In this document: positions 33,585 through 43,133 of the stretch, piece by piece | Layout: each line of letters begins with the position of its first letter | Numbering within the stretch: position 1 is the stretch's first letter | Origin: Duganella zoogloeoides | Lineage (GTDB): Bacteria > Pseudomonadota > Gammaproteobacteria > Burkholderiales > Burkholderiaceae_D | DNA length: 64,000 nt | Direction of reading: 5' to 3' | Assembly (NCBI RefSeq): GCF_034479515.1 | Contig: NZ_CP140152.1 | Location: 2,914,001-2,978,000 of the forward strand | Position numbers and translations under genes: made by a program | The notes under the pieces: generated by a model | Databases searched by the model: none | Told to the model about the DNA's origin: nothing | The model's input: only the letters and a program-made list of their open reading frames with translations

Positions 33585-35672
33585 TCAGCCGTTGAAGTTG
33601 CGGCCCTCCGCAGCCAATGTCACGAGCAAGGGCGCAGGCGTCCAGGCCTCGCCGTGGCGCCCGGCGGCATAGCGCTCGATGGCAGCCAGCACCTTGGGCA
33701 AGCCCACCGTGTCGGCATAGAACATCGGCCCGCCCCGGTACGGCGGGAAGCCGTAACCGGTCAGATACACCATGTCGATATCGGAGGCGCGCAAGGCGAT
33801 GCCCTCTGCCAGGATGCGCGCACCTTCGTTGACCAGTGCATACACGAGCCGTTCCACGATTTCGTCGTCGCTGATGTGCCGGCGCGCCAGGCCCAGCTGC
33901 GCCGAGTGCGCCGCGATCATGGCATCGACGTCGGCGTTCGGATGCGGCGTGCGGTCACCGGCCCAGTAGTCGTACCAGCCGGCGCCGGTTTTCTGGCCCA
34001 GCCGGCCCATGGCGCACAGCAGGTCGGCGGTTTTTGAGTAGGCAAGATCCGGCTGTTCCACCGCGCGGCGCTGGCGGATGGCCAGTCCAATGTCGTTGCC
34101 GGCCAGGTCGGCCATGCGGAACGGCCCCATGGCAAAGCCGAACCGCTCAATCGCCGCATCCACCTGCGCCGGCAAGGCGCCCTCTTCCAGCAAAAAGCCG
34201 GCCTGGCGGCTGTATTGCTCGATCATGCGGTTGCCGATGAAGCCGTCGCACACGCGCGCCACCACGCCGGTCTTGCGCAGCTTTTTCGACAGCGCCAGCG
34301 CAGTGGCCAGCACGTCGATGGCAGTGTGTTCGCCCCGCACGATTTCCAGCAACTTCATCACGTGGGCCGGGCTGAAGAAATGCAGGCCCAGCACATCCTG
34401 CGGCCGGCCGGTCACAGCGGCAATCGCATCGACATCGAGCGTGGAAGTATTGGTAGCCAGGATGGCGCCAGGCTTCATCACGGCGTCGAGCTCGCGGAAC
34501 ACGGCCTGCTTGACGGCCAGGTTTTCGAACACGGCTTCCACCACGATACCTGCCTGCGACAAGTCGGCGTACGCCAGCGTGCCGCTGACCAGCGCCAGGC
34601 GCTGTTGCAGCTGCTCGGGTTTCAGTTTGCCCTTGGCGACGGCGTTGTCGTACAGCTTGCGCAGCGACGCCAGGCCCTGGTCCAGCGCCAGCTGCGAGGT
34701 TTCCAGCACCACCACCGGAATGCCGGCGTTGAGGAAATTCATGGTTATGCCTACGCCCATCATGCCGGCGCCGACCACGGCGGCCGAGGTAATCGGCCGC
34801 AACGGCGTATCGGCCGGTACATCGGGCACCTTGCCAGCGACGCGCTCGGCAAAGAAAGCGTGGCGCAGCGCCTTCGATTCGGTGCTCTGGATCAGGTGCA
34901 TGAAACGTTCGCGCTCGAATCTCATGCCTTCATCGAATGGCATGGTGACCGACGCGCCGACGGTGGCAATGCATTCGAGCGGCGCCGGGTAGCCGGGCGC
35001 CCGGGTGCGGGCCTGCTCGCGCGCATACTGCAAGACCGCCTCGGCCTGCGGATGGTCAACCGACCGGTCGCGCACCTTGGGCAGCGGCCGGAGATCGGCA
35101 ATGCCTTCGGCAAAGGCCACCGCCGAGGCGAGCAGATCCGCGCCGGGCTCGAACACGCGGTCGAACAGCGGCGTGTCGGCCAATGTCTCCGACAGCACCG
35201 GCTCGCCGGTGACGATCATGGAAAGCGCTTGTTCCAGCCCCAGCACGCGCGGCAGGCGCTGGGTGCCGCCGGCGCCCGGCAGCAAGCCCAGTTTAACCTC
35301 GGGTAACGCGATTTTCGCGCCCGGCAGCGCCACGCGGTAGTGGCAGCCGAGCGACAACTCGAGTCCGCCGCCCATGCAAATGGTGTGGATGGCGGCCACG
35401 ACCGGCTTAATGGAGCTCTCCGCGGTGGCGATAAAAGTGTGCAGCGACGGCTCGGCCAGCGCCTTCGGGGAATTGAATTCGCGGATATCGGCGCCGCCAG
35501 AGAAGGCCTTGCCGGCGCCGGTGATGACGATGGCCTTGACGGCGACATCGGCGAGCGCGCGTTCGATGCCGGCCACGGCAGCGGTGCGCGTGGCCAGCCC
35601 CATGCCGTTGACCGGCGGATTGTTCAAAGTGATAACGGCAACGGCGCCGTGAACCTGGTATTCGGCAGTCAT
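33585..35672 (-). CDS. Bifunctional enoyl-CoA hydratase / 3-hydroxyacyl-CoA dehydrogenase
   Basis: This 695-residue fatty-acid beta-oxidation enzyme is of the FadB/FadJ type. The N-terminal crotonase domain (about 1-190) has GGADIREF and the oxyanion-hole segment [16 protein letters not shown] with catalytic Glu in [20 protein letters not shown]. The dehydrogenase domain begins near residue 300 with the NAD loop [11 protein letters not shown], followed by [29 protein letters not shown] and [13 protein letters not shown] [16 protein letters not shown]. The C-terminal domain includes [20 protein letters not shown]. It is shorter than E. coli FadB (729) and typical of a betaproteobacterial paralogue. 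No thiolase gene adjoins it. Confidence 0.92.
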   Translation of the reverse strand: MTAEYQVHGAVAVITLNNPPVNGMGLATRTAAVAGIERALADVAVKAIVITGAGKAFSGGADIREFNSPKALAEPSLHTFIATAESSIKPVVAAIHTICMGGGLELSLGCHYRVALPGAKIALPEVKLGLLPGAGGTQRLPRVLGLEQALSMIVTGEPVLSETLADTPLFDRVFEPGADLLASAVAFAEGIADLRPLPKVRDRSVDHPQAEAVLQYAREQARTRAPGYPAPLECIATVGASVTMPFDEGMRFERERFMHLIQSTESKALRHAFFAERVAGKVPDVPADTPLRPITSAAVVGAGMMGVGITMNFLNAGIPVVVLETSQLALDQGLASLRKLYDNAVAKGKLKPEQLQQRLALVSGTLAYADLSQAGIVVEAVFENLAVKQAVFRELDAVMKPGAILATNTSTLDVDAIAAVTGRPQDVLGLHFFSPAHVMKLLEIVRGEHTAIDVLATALALSKKLRKTGVVARVCDGFIGNRMIEQYSRQAGFLLEEGALPAQVDAAIERFGFAMGPFRMADLAGNDIGLAIRQRRAVEQPDLAYSKTADLLCAMGRLGQKTGAGWYDYWAGDRTPHPNADVDAMIAAHSAQLGLARRHISDDEIVERLVYALVNEGARILAEGIALRASDIDMVYLTGYGFPPYRGGPMFYADTVGLPKVLAAIERYAAGRHGEAWTPAPLLVTLAAEGRNFNG

Positions 35673-35931
35673 GTGTTGTCCCTGGATGGCCTGCTAGGCC
35701 CGGATCGTGATCGTACCTGAAAACTTGCCCAAACCGCCACCCGCTTTTGAATGCGGAGATAAAACTTATTCTGCGAGAGAATAATTCAACCGGTTTAATT
35801 CAGGCATTAATTCCGAGTGGAAAATAAAGCACATAAAACAGCGAAATTAATCGAACAGGCTTGAATTTGCGGGGCCAGACCTGAATAATGAAACGCTGTC
35901 GCAGATCGACATTGCGCGCTGTTGATTACCG
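35673..35931. other. AT-rich intergenic region upstream of the MCP gene
   Basis: No gene is seen in the 313-bp gap up to 35985. It holds a 7-5-7 inverted repeat (TTATTCT/AGAATAA, 35766-35784) and the promoter listed next. No flagellar sigma-28 promoter was found. Confidence 0.5.
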
Positions 35932-35960
35932 TTTACATTAAATATTTGCCTTGAAATAAT
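35932..35960 (+). promoter_or_regulatory. Sigma-70 promoter of the chemosensory module
   Basis: The -35 TTTACA (35932-35937) and -10 AATAAT (35955-35960) are 17 bp apart, each matching the consensus at 5 of 6 positions. The MCP start follows at 35986 with ACAGGA as ribosome-binding site. Confidence 0.6.
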
Positions 35961-35985
35961 TCTCTCCAAATATAACAGGACTATT

Positions 35986-37683
35986 ATGGACGCGCATACC
36001 CAGGTCATTCACTCCCGCGAACAGGATCTGCAAGCGATTAATACCGCGCTCAACCGTGTGCAGGCCTTGATCGAGTTCGACCTGGACGGCACCATCCTGC
36101 ACGCCAACGAAAACTTCCTGGCCACGGTCGGCTACACGCTGGATGAAGTCCAGGGCCAGCACCATGCCATGTTCTGCGATCCCGAATACGTGCAGTCCGG
36201 CGCCTACAAGGCCTTGTGGGACAAGCTGGGGCGCGGTGAGTTCGACCGTGGCGACTACAAGCGCATCGGCAAGGGCGGCCGCGAAATCTGGATCAGCGCG
36301 TCGTACAACCCCATCATCGACGACCACGGCAAGCCCTACAAGGTGATCAAGTTTGCTACCGTGATCACCGACAGCAAGCTCAAGAATGCTGAGTACGAAA
36401 GCAAGGTCGCTGCCATCGGCAAGGCCCAGGCCGTGATCGAGTTCGACATGTCTGGCCATATTCTCAACGCCAACGATAACTTCCTCGGCGTAATGGGTTA
36501 CGACATCGATGATATTCAGGGTGAACACCACCGCATGTTTTGCGAACCGGAATATGCCGCCAGCAGCGATTACAAGCGCTTCTGGCAAAAACTCAATCGT
36601 GGCGAGTTCGATACGGGACGTTATAAACGAATTGGCAACCATGGTAAAACAGTATGGATACAGGCCACCTATAATCCTGTGCTGGATCTGAACGGCAAAC
36701 CGTACAAGGTCGTCAAATTTGCCAGCGACATTACCGCCCAGGTGGAACTGGAAACCTCGGTGGCCGCCAAGTCGCAAGCGGACAGCGTCAAGATCCACAG
36801 CCTGCTGCTGTCGGTCGAGCGCGCTGCCCAGGGCGACCTCACCAGCCAGATCGACATCTCCGGCGACGAAGCGCTCGACCAACTGGCCGAAGGCATCAGC
36901 AAGATGATCGCCGACCTGCGCAAGGTGATCGGCGATGTGGTGGCGTCCGCCAACGGCCTGTCCGACGCTTCGACCACCATTGCCGAGCGCTCCAACGCGG
37001 TGGCGGTCGGCACCCAGGCGCTGGGCGCCACGGTCGAGCAAATGAATGCGTCGATCGACGGCCTGAGCAGCTCGATCAACATCATCGCCGGCAACAGCAC
37101 CAATGCCGACGCCCTGGCCAAGGACACCCAGCGCGAGGCCGAAGCCGGCGCCAAGGCGGTCGCCAAGTCGATCGAAGCGATGGACCTGATCAACCGCTCG
37201 TCCGAGGACATCGGCGAAATCGTCAAGGTTATCAGCGAAATCGCCACCCAGACCAATATGCTGGCCTTTAACGCCGCCATCGAAGCCGCCCGCGCCGGCG
37301 AGCACGGCCTGGGCTTCTCGGTGGTTGCCGACGAAGTGCGCAAGCTGGCCGAACGCTCGTCGCAGGCCACTAAGGAAATTTCCAAGCTGATTAATGAGTC
37401 CGTGAAACGCGTGTCGGCCGGCAGCGAAATTTCGCGCCAGGCCAGCGAAGCGTTCGACAAGATCGTCGCCGGCGTGGCCAAAACCACGGCCGCCATCTCC
37501 GACATCTCGATGGCCACCAACGAGCAGCAACTGACCGCGCGCGAAGTGGCCACCGCCGTGCAATACATTGCCGAAGAAGCGGAAAAATCGGCGGCGGCCT
37601 GCGACAGCATCGCCCGCTCGACCGAGGGCCTGAACCAGCGCGCTGGCGACCTCAACAAAACTGTATCCGGTTTCGTGGTGTAA
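35986..37683 (+). CDS. Soluble double-PAS methyl-accepting chemotaxis protein (BdlA-like)
   Basis: This encodes 565 residues with no membrane segment, so it is cytoplasmic. Two nearly duplicate PAS domains occupy about residues 20-125 and 140-250; each has an [21 protein letters not shown] opening, [14 protein letters not shown] or [14 protein letters not shown], and a WISASYNPI or WIQATYNPV end. The MCP signalling domain follows, with hairpin tip [20 protein letters not shown]. No C-terminal CheR-tethering pentapeptide is seen. Pseudomonas BdlA, which controls biofilm dispersal, has the same layout. A bound cofactor (haem or flavin) is possible but no His or Cys can be assigned. CheR, CheD and CheW genes follow on the same strand. 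Confidence 0.92.
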   Translation: MDAHTQVIHSREQDLQAINTALNRVQALIEFDLDGTILHANENFLATVGYTLDEVQGQHHAMFCDPEYVQSGAYKALWDKLGRGEFDRGDYKRIGKGGREIWISASYNPIIDDHGKPYKVIKFATVITDSKLKNAEYESKVAAIGKAQAVIEFDMSGHILNANDNFLGVMGYDIDDIQGEHHRMFCEPEYAASSDYKRFWQKLNRGEFDTGRYKRIGNHGKTVWIQATYNPVLDLNGKPYKVVKFASDITAQVELETSVAAKSQADSVKIHSLLLSVERAAQGDLTSQIDISGDEALDQLAEGISKMIADLRKVIGDVVASANGLSDASTTIAERSNAVAVGTQALGATVEQMNASIDGLSSSINIIAGNSTNADALAKDTQREAEAGAKAVAKSIEAMDLINRSSEDIGEIVKVISEIATQTNMLAFNAAIEAARAGEHGLGFSVVADEVRKLAERSSQATKEISKLINESVKRVSAGSEISRQASEAFDKIVAGVAKTTAAISDISMATNEQQLTAREVATAVQYIAEEAEKSAAACDSIARSTEGLNQRAGDLNKTVSGFVV

Positions 37684-37697
37684 GCGGGAGCGATGCG

Positions 37698-38519
37698 ATG
37701 AACCTGGCCGCCGGCATCCAGCCCGAAACGCTGACTGCGCTCATCGCGCTGGTGCGCGAGCACACGGGGATTGCCATGTCCGAGCGCAAGAGCATCCTGC
37801 TCGAACGCCGGCTGCGTCCGCGCATGCAGGCGCTGGAGATCGGCAGCTACCAGGACTACCTGGACAAGGTGGTCCGGGACCGCGCCGAAGTGCCGCATTT
37901 TATCGACCTGGTGACCACCAACGACACCCTGTTCTTCCGCACCCAGCAGGTGTGGGATTACGTGGAGCAGGAATTTCTGCCGCAGTGGCAGCGCGACCAC
38001 GCGGGCCAAACGCTGAAAATATGGTCAGCGGCGGCCTCGAGCGGTGAAGAGCTGTATTCGATGGCGATCCTGTGCGAAGAGTTCAAGGCCAGAACGCCGG
38101 GATTCACGTACCAGATTTACGCCACCGATATTTCGCAACAAATCCTGGCGCAGGCGCGCGCGGGGCGCTACGCGGGCCGCTCGGTGGAAAAAATCCGCAC
38201 CAGCCACCCCGACTGGGTGAAAAAATATTTTCAGGCCAGCAGCCATGGCCTGCAAGTCGTTGAAGCACTGAAAAAAAATGTGGAGTTGGCCCAACACAAC
38301 CTGCTCACTCCACTGAAGCACGCAAAACAGTTCGATCTCGTGTTCCTGCGCAATGTCCTGATCTATTTCGACCAGGAACACCAGGAGACCGTCCTGCAGC
38401 AAGCCCGCCACAGCATGGCGCCCCATGCCCGGTTAATCCTGGGTGAGTCCGAATCGATCTCTGGCCTCGACACCGCCTACCAGTTCGACCGGCCGATGAT
38501 TTACAGGTTCGAAAAATAA
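37698..38519 (+). CDS. cheR: Chemotaxis protein methyltransferase CheR
   Basis: This 273-residue SAM-dependent enzyme methylates glutamates of MCPs. It has an N-terminal alpha-helical CheR domain with the LLERRLRPRMQALEIGSYQD stretch and a Rossmann domain. Motif I (SAAASSGEELYSMAILCEE) replaces the usual AACSTGEE core but keeps the GEE; YATDISQQILAQARAGRY and LVFLRNVLIYFDQE are standard. It begins 14 bp after the MCP gene and should act on it, since cheD follows. Confidence 0.92.
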   Translation: MNLAAGIQPETLTALIALVREHTGIAMSERKSILLERRLRPRMQALEIGSYQDYLDKVVRDRAEVPHFIDLVTTNDTLFFRTQQVWDYVEQEFLPQWQRDHAGQTLKIWSAAASSGEELYSMAILCEEFKARTPGFTYQIYATDISQQILAQARAGRYAGRSVEKIRTSHPDWVKKYFQASSHGLQVVEALKKNVELAQHNLLTPLKHAKQFDLVFLRNVLIYFDQEHQETVLQQARHSMAPHARLILGESESISGLDTAYQFDRPMIYRFEK

Positions 38520-38529
38520 CGGCGCCGCC

Positions 38530-39102
38530 ATGCACGCACAACCATCCCTCTTCCCCGCCGACCTCGCCTCCAGGGCGCCATGGTTCGATGCCGACGCCGC
38601 GCCGATTGCCGCCGCCGGCGGCCAGCGCTGCTTCCACGTCAATATCGGCGAACTGCGCGTGGGCGCCCGCACCGACCAGTTGCAGGCGCTGCTGGGCTCG
38701 TGCGTGGGCATTGCCCTGCTATGGAAAAAGCGCGGCCGCTGCGGCCTCGCCCATTGCCTGTTGCCCGAATCGCCGGTCGCGCCGACTGAGCTGGGCGCCC
38801 GCTACGTGAGCCAGGCGGTGCCATCGCTGCTGCGCCTGATGGGCGCCTGCGTGGCCGATTACGCCGATATCGAAGTGGTGGTGGCCGGTGGCGGCAATAT
38901 GCTCGAAGCGTGCTCGGCGCGCTTCCAGATCGGCCAGCAAAATATCGACGCCGCCCAGAAACACCTGCGCCTGCACGGCCTGCACGTGCGCTTTGCCGAA
39001 GTAGGCGGCAAGTGCGGCCGCACCCTGACGGTCGATTGCGCCACCCAGGAAGTGCGCGTCAGCGCGATCCAGAAACCGGCGCGAGTGGTGCACCATGCCT
39101 GA
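38530..39102 (+). CDS. cheD: Chemoreceptor glutamine deamidase CheD
   Basis: This 190-residue enzyme deamidates glutamines of MCPs. The Cys is in LLGSCVGIALLWKK, the His in GLAHCLLPES, and AGGGNMLEAC, QQNIDAAQKHLRLHG and EVGGKCGRTL are standard. At the place where family members carry a Thr just before the Cys loop (as in T-x-LGSCV) this protein reads LQALLGSC, so the third catalytic position looks changed. An N-terminal extension of about 35 residues precedes the CheD core. It overlaps the next gene by 8 bp. Confidence 0.88.
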   Translation: MHAQPSLFPADLASRAPWFDADAAPIAAAGGQRCFHVNIGELRVGARTDQLQALLGSCVGIALLWKKRGRCGLAHCLLPESPVAPTELGARYVSQAVPSLLRLMGACVADYADIEVVVAGGGNMLEACSARFQIGQQNIDAAQKHLRLHGLHVRFAEVGGKCGRTLTVDCATQEVRVSAIQKPARVVHHA

Positions 39103-40714
39103 CACCGTGGAGAGCAGCATGGTGGTGACCAAGACACCGGCAACGGCGCAGGAACCGGGGCCGGGACCGGGACCGGGGCCAGAACTGTTCGGCTCTTTCC
39201 TGCTGGGCCCGGACGAATTCGCCCTCCCCGCCAGCTGCATCCGCGAAGTGGTCAATTACCCGGACAAGATGACGGTCGTGCCGCTGTCGCCGCCTTTCCT
39301 CGACGGCATGTTCAACCTGCGCGGCACGGTGATCCCGGTGGTCAATCTCAGCCGCGTGTTCGATCCCGGTGCACCCAAGGCCGACAACAGCCATAAAATC
39401 GCCATCCTCGATTACCAGGGGGTGCTGGTGGGCATCCTGTTTCACGCCACCGGCGAAATCCTGCGCGTGCGCCCCGAGCAGCGCAGCACGCTCAACTACG
39501 CCCCCGGCGCCGCCCACGCCGTGGTTGCCGGCACCATTCTGCTGGCCGACGGCGCCCGCCTGCTGCAAGTGCTCGACCCCGCGGCGCTGGTGCGCATTGA
39601 AAACGTGCCGCACGTGCTGGCATTGCAAAGCGCGGGACGCCAGGCCGCGCGCCGCCACCAGGGTGAGCGGCGCCAGTGCGTGAGCTTCCGCGCGGCTGGT
39701 TCCGCGTTCGCGTTCGACATGAGTGCGATCCAGGAAATCATTCGGGTTCCGGACATCCAGCCCTCCATCCTTAACAGCGCTCTGTGCCTGGGACGCATCA
39801 ATTTTCGCGGCAGCCCGGTGGCCATCGTGTGCTTTGCCACCCTGCTTACCGCGCCCGGCGCCAGCAAGGAAGCTTCGAATGCCAGCTGCGCAGCCCGCGA
39901 GTTTTTGCCCGATCAGCGCATCGTGATTGCCCGCATCGACGACGCCACCATCGGTTTCCTGGTCGATTCGGTGGACAGCATCGTCAATTACCATGCCGAA
40001 GACCTGATGCCGATTCCGCTGCTGAGCCGGGCGCGCGCCGGCATGTTCGCCGGCTGCATTGCCCGGCCCGACCAGGCGGACGTGATCCTGCTCGACCACC
40101 GTCAAATCCTGTCGAGCGCGGAAATCGTCGAGATGCGCACCGGCCATGCCCGCCTCTACCCCACCGACGACACGGCAGCAGCGAGCCTGGCCGCGCGCGA
40201 AGCGCGGCGCAGCAAGCGCCAGGTCTATCTCACCTTTGCGCTCGAAAACATCTATGCGGTCGAAATCAAGCAGGTGCGCGAAATCATCGACTACACGCCG
40301 GACATCTCGCGCCCGCCCGGCATGCCCGACTTCATGCGCGGCATGCTCAACCTGCGCCAACAGATGATCAGCGTGATCGATCTGCGCAGCCTGTACGGCA
40401 TGGCGCCGGCGGAAGCCACCGGCCAGACCAAGATCCTGGTGGTCGAGCGCGTGGGCGAACTGGGCGTGGAAAAATTCGGCCTGATGGTCGATGCCGTGCA
40501 AAACATCATGACCATCGAGGACAGCCGCCGCTTCACGGCGCCGCGCATCATGCGCGGCGCCGATAGCAACGGTCCCAGCAGTGACATGCCTGACGTGATC
40601 GACATCGAGTCCGACGGCGAAGGCCGTACCCAGCAACACCAGACGCTGAGCGTATTCGAATGCGACCGCCTCCTGCAACGGCTGGCACAGGAGCTGCCGG
40701 CACTGGCGGCATGA
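39095..40714 (+). CDS. Triple CheW-domain coupling protein
   Basis: This 539-residue cytoplasmic protein consists of three CheW-like domains in a row: about 30-170 (FGSFLLGPDEFALPASCIRE, FLDGMFNLRGTVIPVVNLS), 185-340 (CVSFRAAGSAFAFDMSAIQE, RINFRGSPVAIVCF) and 365-515 (VYLTFALENIYAVEIKQVRE, FMRGMLNLRQQMISVIDLRS). Domain 3 carries the cleanest LRxxxIxVIDLR motif. The N-terminus has a GPGPGPGP run encoded by a six-base repeat. CheW links receptors to CheA; a three-domain version could bridge several receptors or kinases. No CheA lies in the window. Confidence 0.92.
   Translation: MPDTVESSMVVTKTPATAQEPGPGPGPGPELFGSFLLGPDEFALPASCIREVVNYPDKMTVVPLSPPFLDGMFNLRGTVIPVVNLSRVFDPGAPKADNSHKIAILDYQGVLVGILFHATGEILRVRPEQRSTLNYAPGAAHAVVAGTILLADGARLLQVLDPAALVRIENVPHVLALQSAGRQAARRHQGERRQCVSFRAAGSAFAFDMSAIQEIIRVPDIQPSILNSALCLGRINFRGSPVAIVCFATLLTAPGASKEASNASCAAREFLPDQRIVIARIDDATIGFLVDSVDSIVNYHAEDLMPIPLLSRARAGMFAGCIARPDQADVILLDHRQILSSAEIVEMRTGHARLYPTDDTAAASLAAREARRSKRQVYLTFALENIYAVEIKQVREIIDYTPDISRPPGMPDFMRGMLNLRQQMISVIDLRSLYGMAPAEATGQTKILVVERVGELGVEKFGLMVDAVQNIMTIEDSRRFTAPRIMRGADSNGPSSDMPDVIDIESDGEGRTQQHQTLSVFECDRLLQRLAQELPALAA
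39154..39180 (+). repeat. Hexanucleotide repeat coding for Pro-Gly
   Basis: About four copies of ACCGGG/GCCGGG encode the GPGPGPGP run near the N-terminus of the triple CheW protein. A change in copy number would stay in frame. Confidence 0.7.
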
Positions 40715-40779
40715 GCGCCGGTGGTTTACAGTAATGCAATCCCGGCGTTTGCCGGTTCTGCAAAACTGAAAGGTCGTCC

Positions 40780-41487
40780 ATGTTTCCGTCCAAGTCCGTC
40801 GTCACCGCGCGCCGCGCGCTGGTCCTGCTTCCCCTCGGCCTGCTGACCGCCAGCGCCTTCGCGCTGTCGCTGTCCGACCTGAGCAACCAGGACGCGTCCG
40901 GCGGCGTGAAAGCCGCGCTCGAGCAAGGCGCAAGCTTGGCTGTCGCCAAACTGGGCGTGGAAAACGGCTTCCTCAACAACGAGCGCGTGCGCATCCCGCT
41001 GCCGAAAATCCTCGAACAGGCCAGGCCGCTGCTCAAGCTCACCGGCAAGGGCCAGCAGCTCGACGACCTGGTGATCCAGATGAACCACGCCGCCGAAGCG
41101 GCCGTACCGCTGGCCAAGCCACTGCTGCTCGACGCCGTCAAATCGATGAGCATCGCCGACGCCAAGAACATCCTGACCGGCGGCGACACCTCGGTCACCG
41201 ACTTCTTCCGTGAAAAGACCTCGCCCAAGCTGGCCGTGCAATTCCTGCCCATCGTCAAAAAAATCACGGACCGCTCCAGCCTGTCCACCAGGTACAACAG
41301 CACCATGGCCATGGCCCCCAAGATGGGCCTGGTTACCAAGGAGCAATCCACCGTGGAAGGCTACGTCACCCAGCGCGCCCTCGACGGCCTCTACACGATG
41401 ATCGCCGAAGAAGAAAAAGCCATCCGCGCCGATCCTATCGGTACGGGCAGCAAGTTGCTGGGCAAGGTGTTCGGGGCGATCAAGTAA
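40780..41487 (+). CDS. DUF4197 family exported protein
   Basis: This 235-residue protein has a signal peptide (ARRALVLLPLGLLTASAFA). The mature part is all alpha-helical: LSDLSNQDASGGVKAALEQG, GFLNNERVRIPLPKILEQAR, LVIQMNHAAEAAVPLAKPLL, AKNILTGGDTSVTDFFREKT and VTQRALDGLYTMIAEEEKAI, the conserved blocks of DUF4197. Length is standard. The family is common in proteobacteria and Bacteroidetes, periplasmic, with no known function. It follows the CheW gene by 65 bp but its role need not be connected. Confidence 0.9.
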   Translation: MFPSKSVVTARRALVLLPLGLLTASAFALSLSDLSNQDASGGVKAALEQGASLAVAKLGVENGFLNNERVRIPLPKILEQARPLLKLTGKGQQLDDLVIQMNHAAEAAVPLAKPLLLDAVKSMSIADAKNILTGGDTSVTDFFREKTSPKLAVQFLPIVKKITDRSSLSTRYNSTMAMAPKMGLVTKEQSTVEGYVTQRALDGLYTMIAEEEKAIRADPIGTGSKLLGKVFGAIK

Positions 41488-41543
41488 GCGCCCTCCCTCG
41501 AAAGTCCAGGTCTCACCTCCTCAACCAGCCCCGACGCTGATTG

Positions 41544-41561
41544 CGCGGCAGTTTTGCCGCG
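41544..41561. terminator. Terminator-like hairpin after the DUF4197 gene
   Basis: A perfect 7-bp stem CGCGGCA, loop GTTT, TGCCGCG, 57 bp past the DUF4197 stop, without a strong T-run. Confidence 0.4.
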
Positions 41562-41601
41562 TCCGCTTCTTATTCGAAACAATAATGCAACAAAGCAAAC
41601 T

Positions 41602-41690
41602 GTCGCGGCGGTGTCATCTTCCTGTATTATTTGCCGTCGCCGCGACCCGGGACACGGGGTGCAATCCCGCCACCATAAAAATATCTGGAG
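41602..41690 (+). promoter_or_regulatory. Structured leader of the amino-acid permease gene
   Basis: A 9-bp perfect inverted repeat (GTCGCGGCG at 41602-41610 and CGCCGCGAC at 41638-41646) is followed by a second short hairpin (CGGGGTGCAATCCCG). No known riboswitch class was recognised. The gene then uses a TTG start. Confidence 0.35.
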
Positions 41691-41696
41691 CTTAAT

Positions 41697-43085
41697 TTGA
41701 GCCTTTTTAGAACGAAGAACCTCGACGATATGATTGCCGGCGCCAACAAGCCCGGCGGTCTGGCCAAAGTACTCGGTCCATTCGATTTGATACTGATGGG
41801 CATAGGCGCGATTGTCGGGACCGGCATCTTCGTGCTGACCGGCACCGGCGCCGTGACTGCCGGCCCCGCCCTCACCCTGTCCTTCGTGGTCGCCGCCATC
41901 GCCTGCGGCTTTGCCGCCCTCTGTTACGCCGAGTTCGCCTCTTCGGTCCCCGTGGCCGGCTCCATCTACACGTATACGTATGCCACCTTGGGTGAACTGG
42001 CCGCCTGGATGATCGGCTGGGACTTGCTGCTCGAATATGGCCTGGCCTCGGCTGCCGTCTCGGTGGGCTGGTCCGGCTATCTGCAGTCGCTGCTGGCCAG
42101 CTATGGCTACCAGTTGCCGGTGGCGCTGACCGCTGCCCCGGGCGCCGTGCCGGGCGTGGCCACCATCGTCAACCTGCCGGCGCTGGCCATCATGCTGGTA
42201 CTGACCGCCATGCTCGGCTGGGGCGTGCGCGAGTCGGCGCGCATGAACAACATCATGGTGGCCATCAAGGTCGGCGTGGTATTGCTGTTTATCTTCGTGG
42301 GCGCACCACACGTCAAGCCCGACAACTGGCAACCCTTCATGCCGTACGGCTACAACGGCATGCTGAGCGCAGCCGCACTGGTATTCTTTGCCTTTATCGG
42401 CTTTGACGCCGTGACCTCGGCAGCGGAGGAAGTCAAACGCCCCGAGCGCGATCTGCCGATCGGCATCATCGGCTCGCTGGCCGTGTGCACCATCCTGTAC
42501 GTGATCGTGGCAGGCATCATGACCGGCATCGTGCCGTACAAGGAATTCCTCGGTGTCGATCACCCGGTCACGCTGGCGCTGCAATATGCCGGTGAAAACT
42601 GGATGGCGCGCGTGGTCGATGCCGGCGCCATCCTCGGCATGACCACCGTGATCCTGGTAATGGCCTACGGCCAGACCCGCATCATCTACGCCATGTCGCG
42701 CGACGGCCTGCTGCCGAAGAAGCTGTCCACCGTCCACCCGAAATACCAGACGCCGTTCTTTGCGACCTGGATGGTGGGCCTGTTCTTCGGCGTGGTGGCG
42801 GCGTTCGTGCCGCTCAACATCCTGACCGAGCTGATCAACATCGGCACGCTGGCAGCGTTCAGCCTGGTGTCGATTGCCGTGATCATCATGCGTAAGAAAC
42901 GTCCGGACCTCAAGCGCACCTTCCGCGTACCGTTCGTGCCGCTGATCCCGGCGCTGGCAGTGATCTTCTGCGTGATGCTGATGACCTACCTGAGCTGGCA
43001 TACCTGGGTGGCGTTCGCCATCTGGATCGTGCTGGGTCTGATCGTGTATTTCACCTACTCGCGCAAGCGTTCGCTGCTCAACTGA
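41697..43085 (+). CDS. APC-family amino-acid permease
   Basis: This 462-residue membrane protein has about 12 helices. A TTG start with CTGGAGC upstream is used, because the first in-frame ATG would remove the N-terminal FRTKNLDDMIAGANKPGGL that precedes TM1. TM1 has the APC signature LIGMGIGAIVGTGIF-like LMGIGAIVGTGIFVLTGT. The segment FAFIGFDAVTSAAEEVKRPE before a cytoplasmic loop is typical of the cationic amino-acid transporter (CAT/YfnA) branch. The amino acid cannot be fixed from sequence. A strong terminator follows. Confidence 0.9.
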   Translation: MSLFRTKNLDDMIAGANKPGGLAKVLGPFDLILMGIGAIVGTGIFVLTGTGAVTAGPALTLSFVVAAIACGFAALCYAEFASSVPVAGSIYTYTYATLGELAAWMIGWDLLLEYGLASAAVSVGWSGYLQSLLASYGYQLPVALTAAPGAVPGVATIVNLPALAIMLVLTAMLGWGVRESARMNNIMVAIKVGVVLLFIFVGAPHVKPDNWQPFMPYGYNGMLSAAALVFFAFIGFDAVTSAAEEVKRPERDLPIGIIGSLAVCTILYVIVAGIMTGIVPYKEFLGVDHPVTLALQYAGENWMARVVDAGAILGMTTVILVMAYGQTRIIYAMSRDGLLPKKLSTVHPKYQTPFFATWMVGLFFGVVAAFVPLNILTELINIGTLAAFSLVSIAVIIMRKKRPDLKRTFRVPFVPLIPALAVIFCVMLMTYLSWHTWVAFAIWIVLGLIVYFTYSRKRSLLN

Positions 43086-43098
43086 TTCTCCCTGGAAA

Positions 43099-43133
43099 CC
43101 GGCAAGCCGCTGCGGCTTGCCGGCATTTTTTTT
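43099..43133 (+). terminator. Strong terminator of the permease gene
   Basis: A perfect 11-bp stem (CCGGCAAGCCG, loop CTG, CGGCTTGCCGG) is followed by CA and an eight-T run. It overlaps the stop region of the convergent pectate lyase gene. Confidence 0.93.

Noticed and set aside
35673..35985. Flagellar sigma-28 promoter ahead of the chemosensory module
   Set aside because: No TAAA...GCCGATAA pair was found; a good sigma-70 promoter is present instead.
41602..41690. Known riboswitch upstream of the permease
   Set aside because: No TPP, cobalamin, glycine, lysine, SAM or SAH consensus could be matched; only generic hairpins are visible, so it is reported as a structured leader instead.
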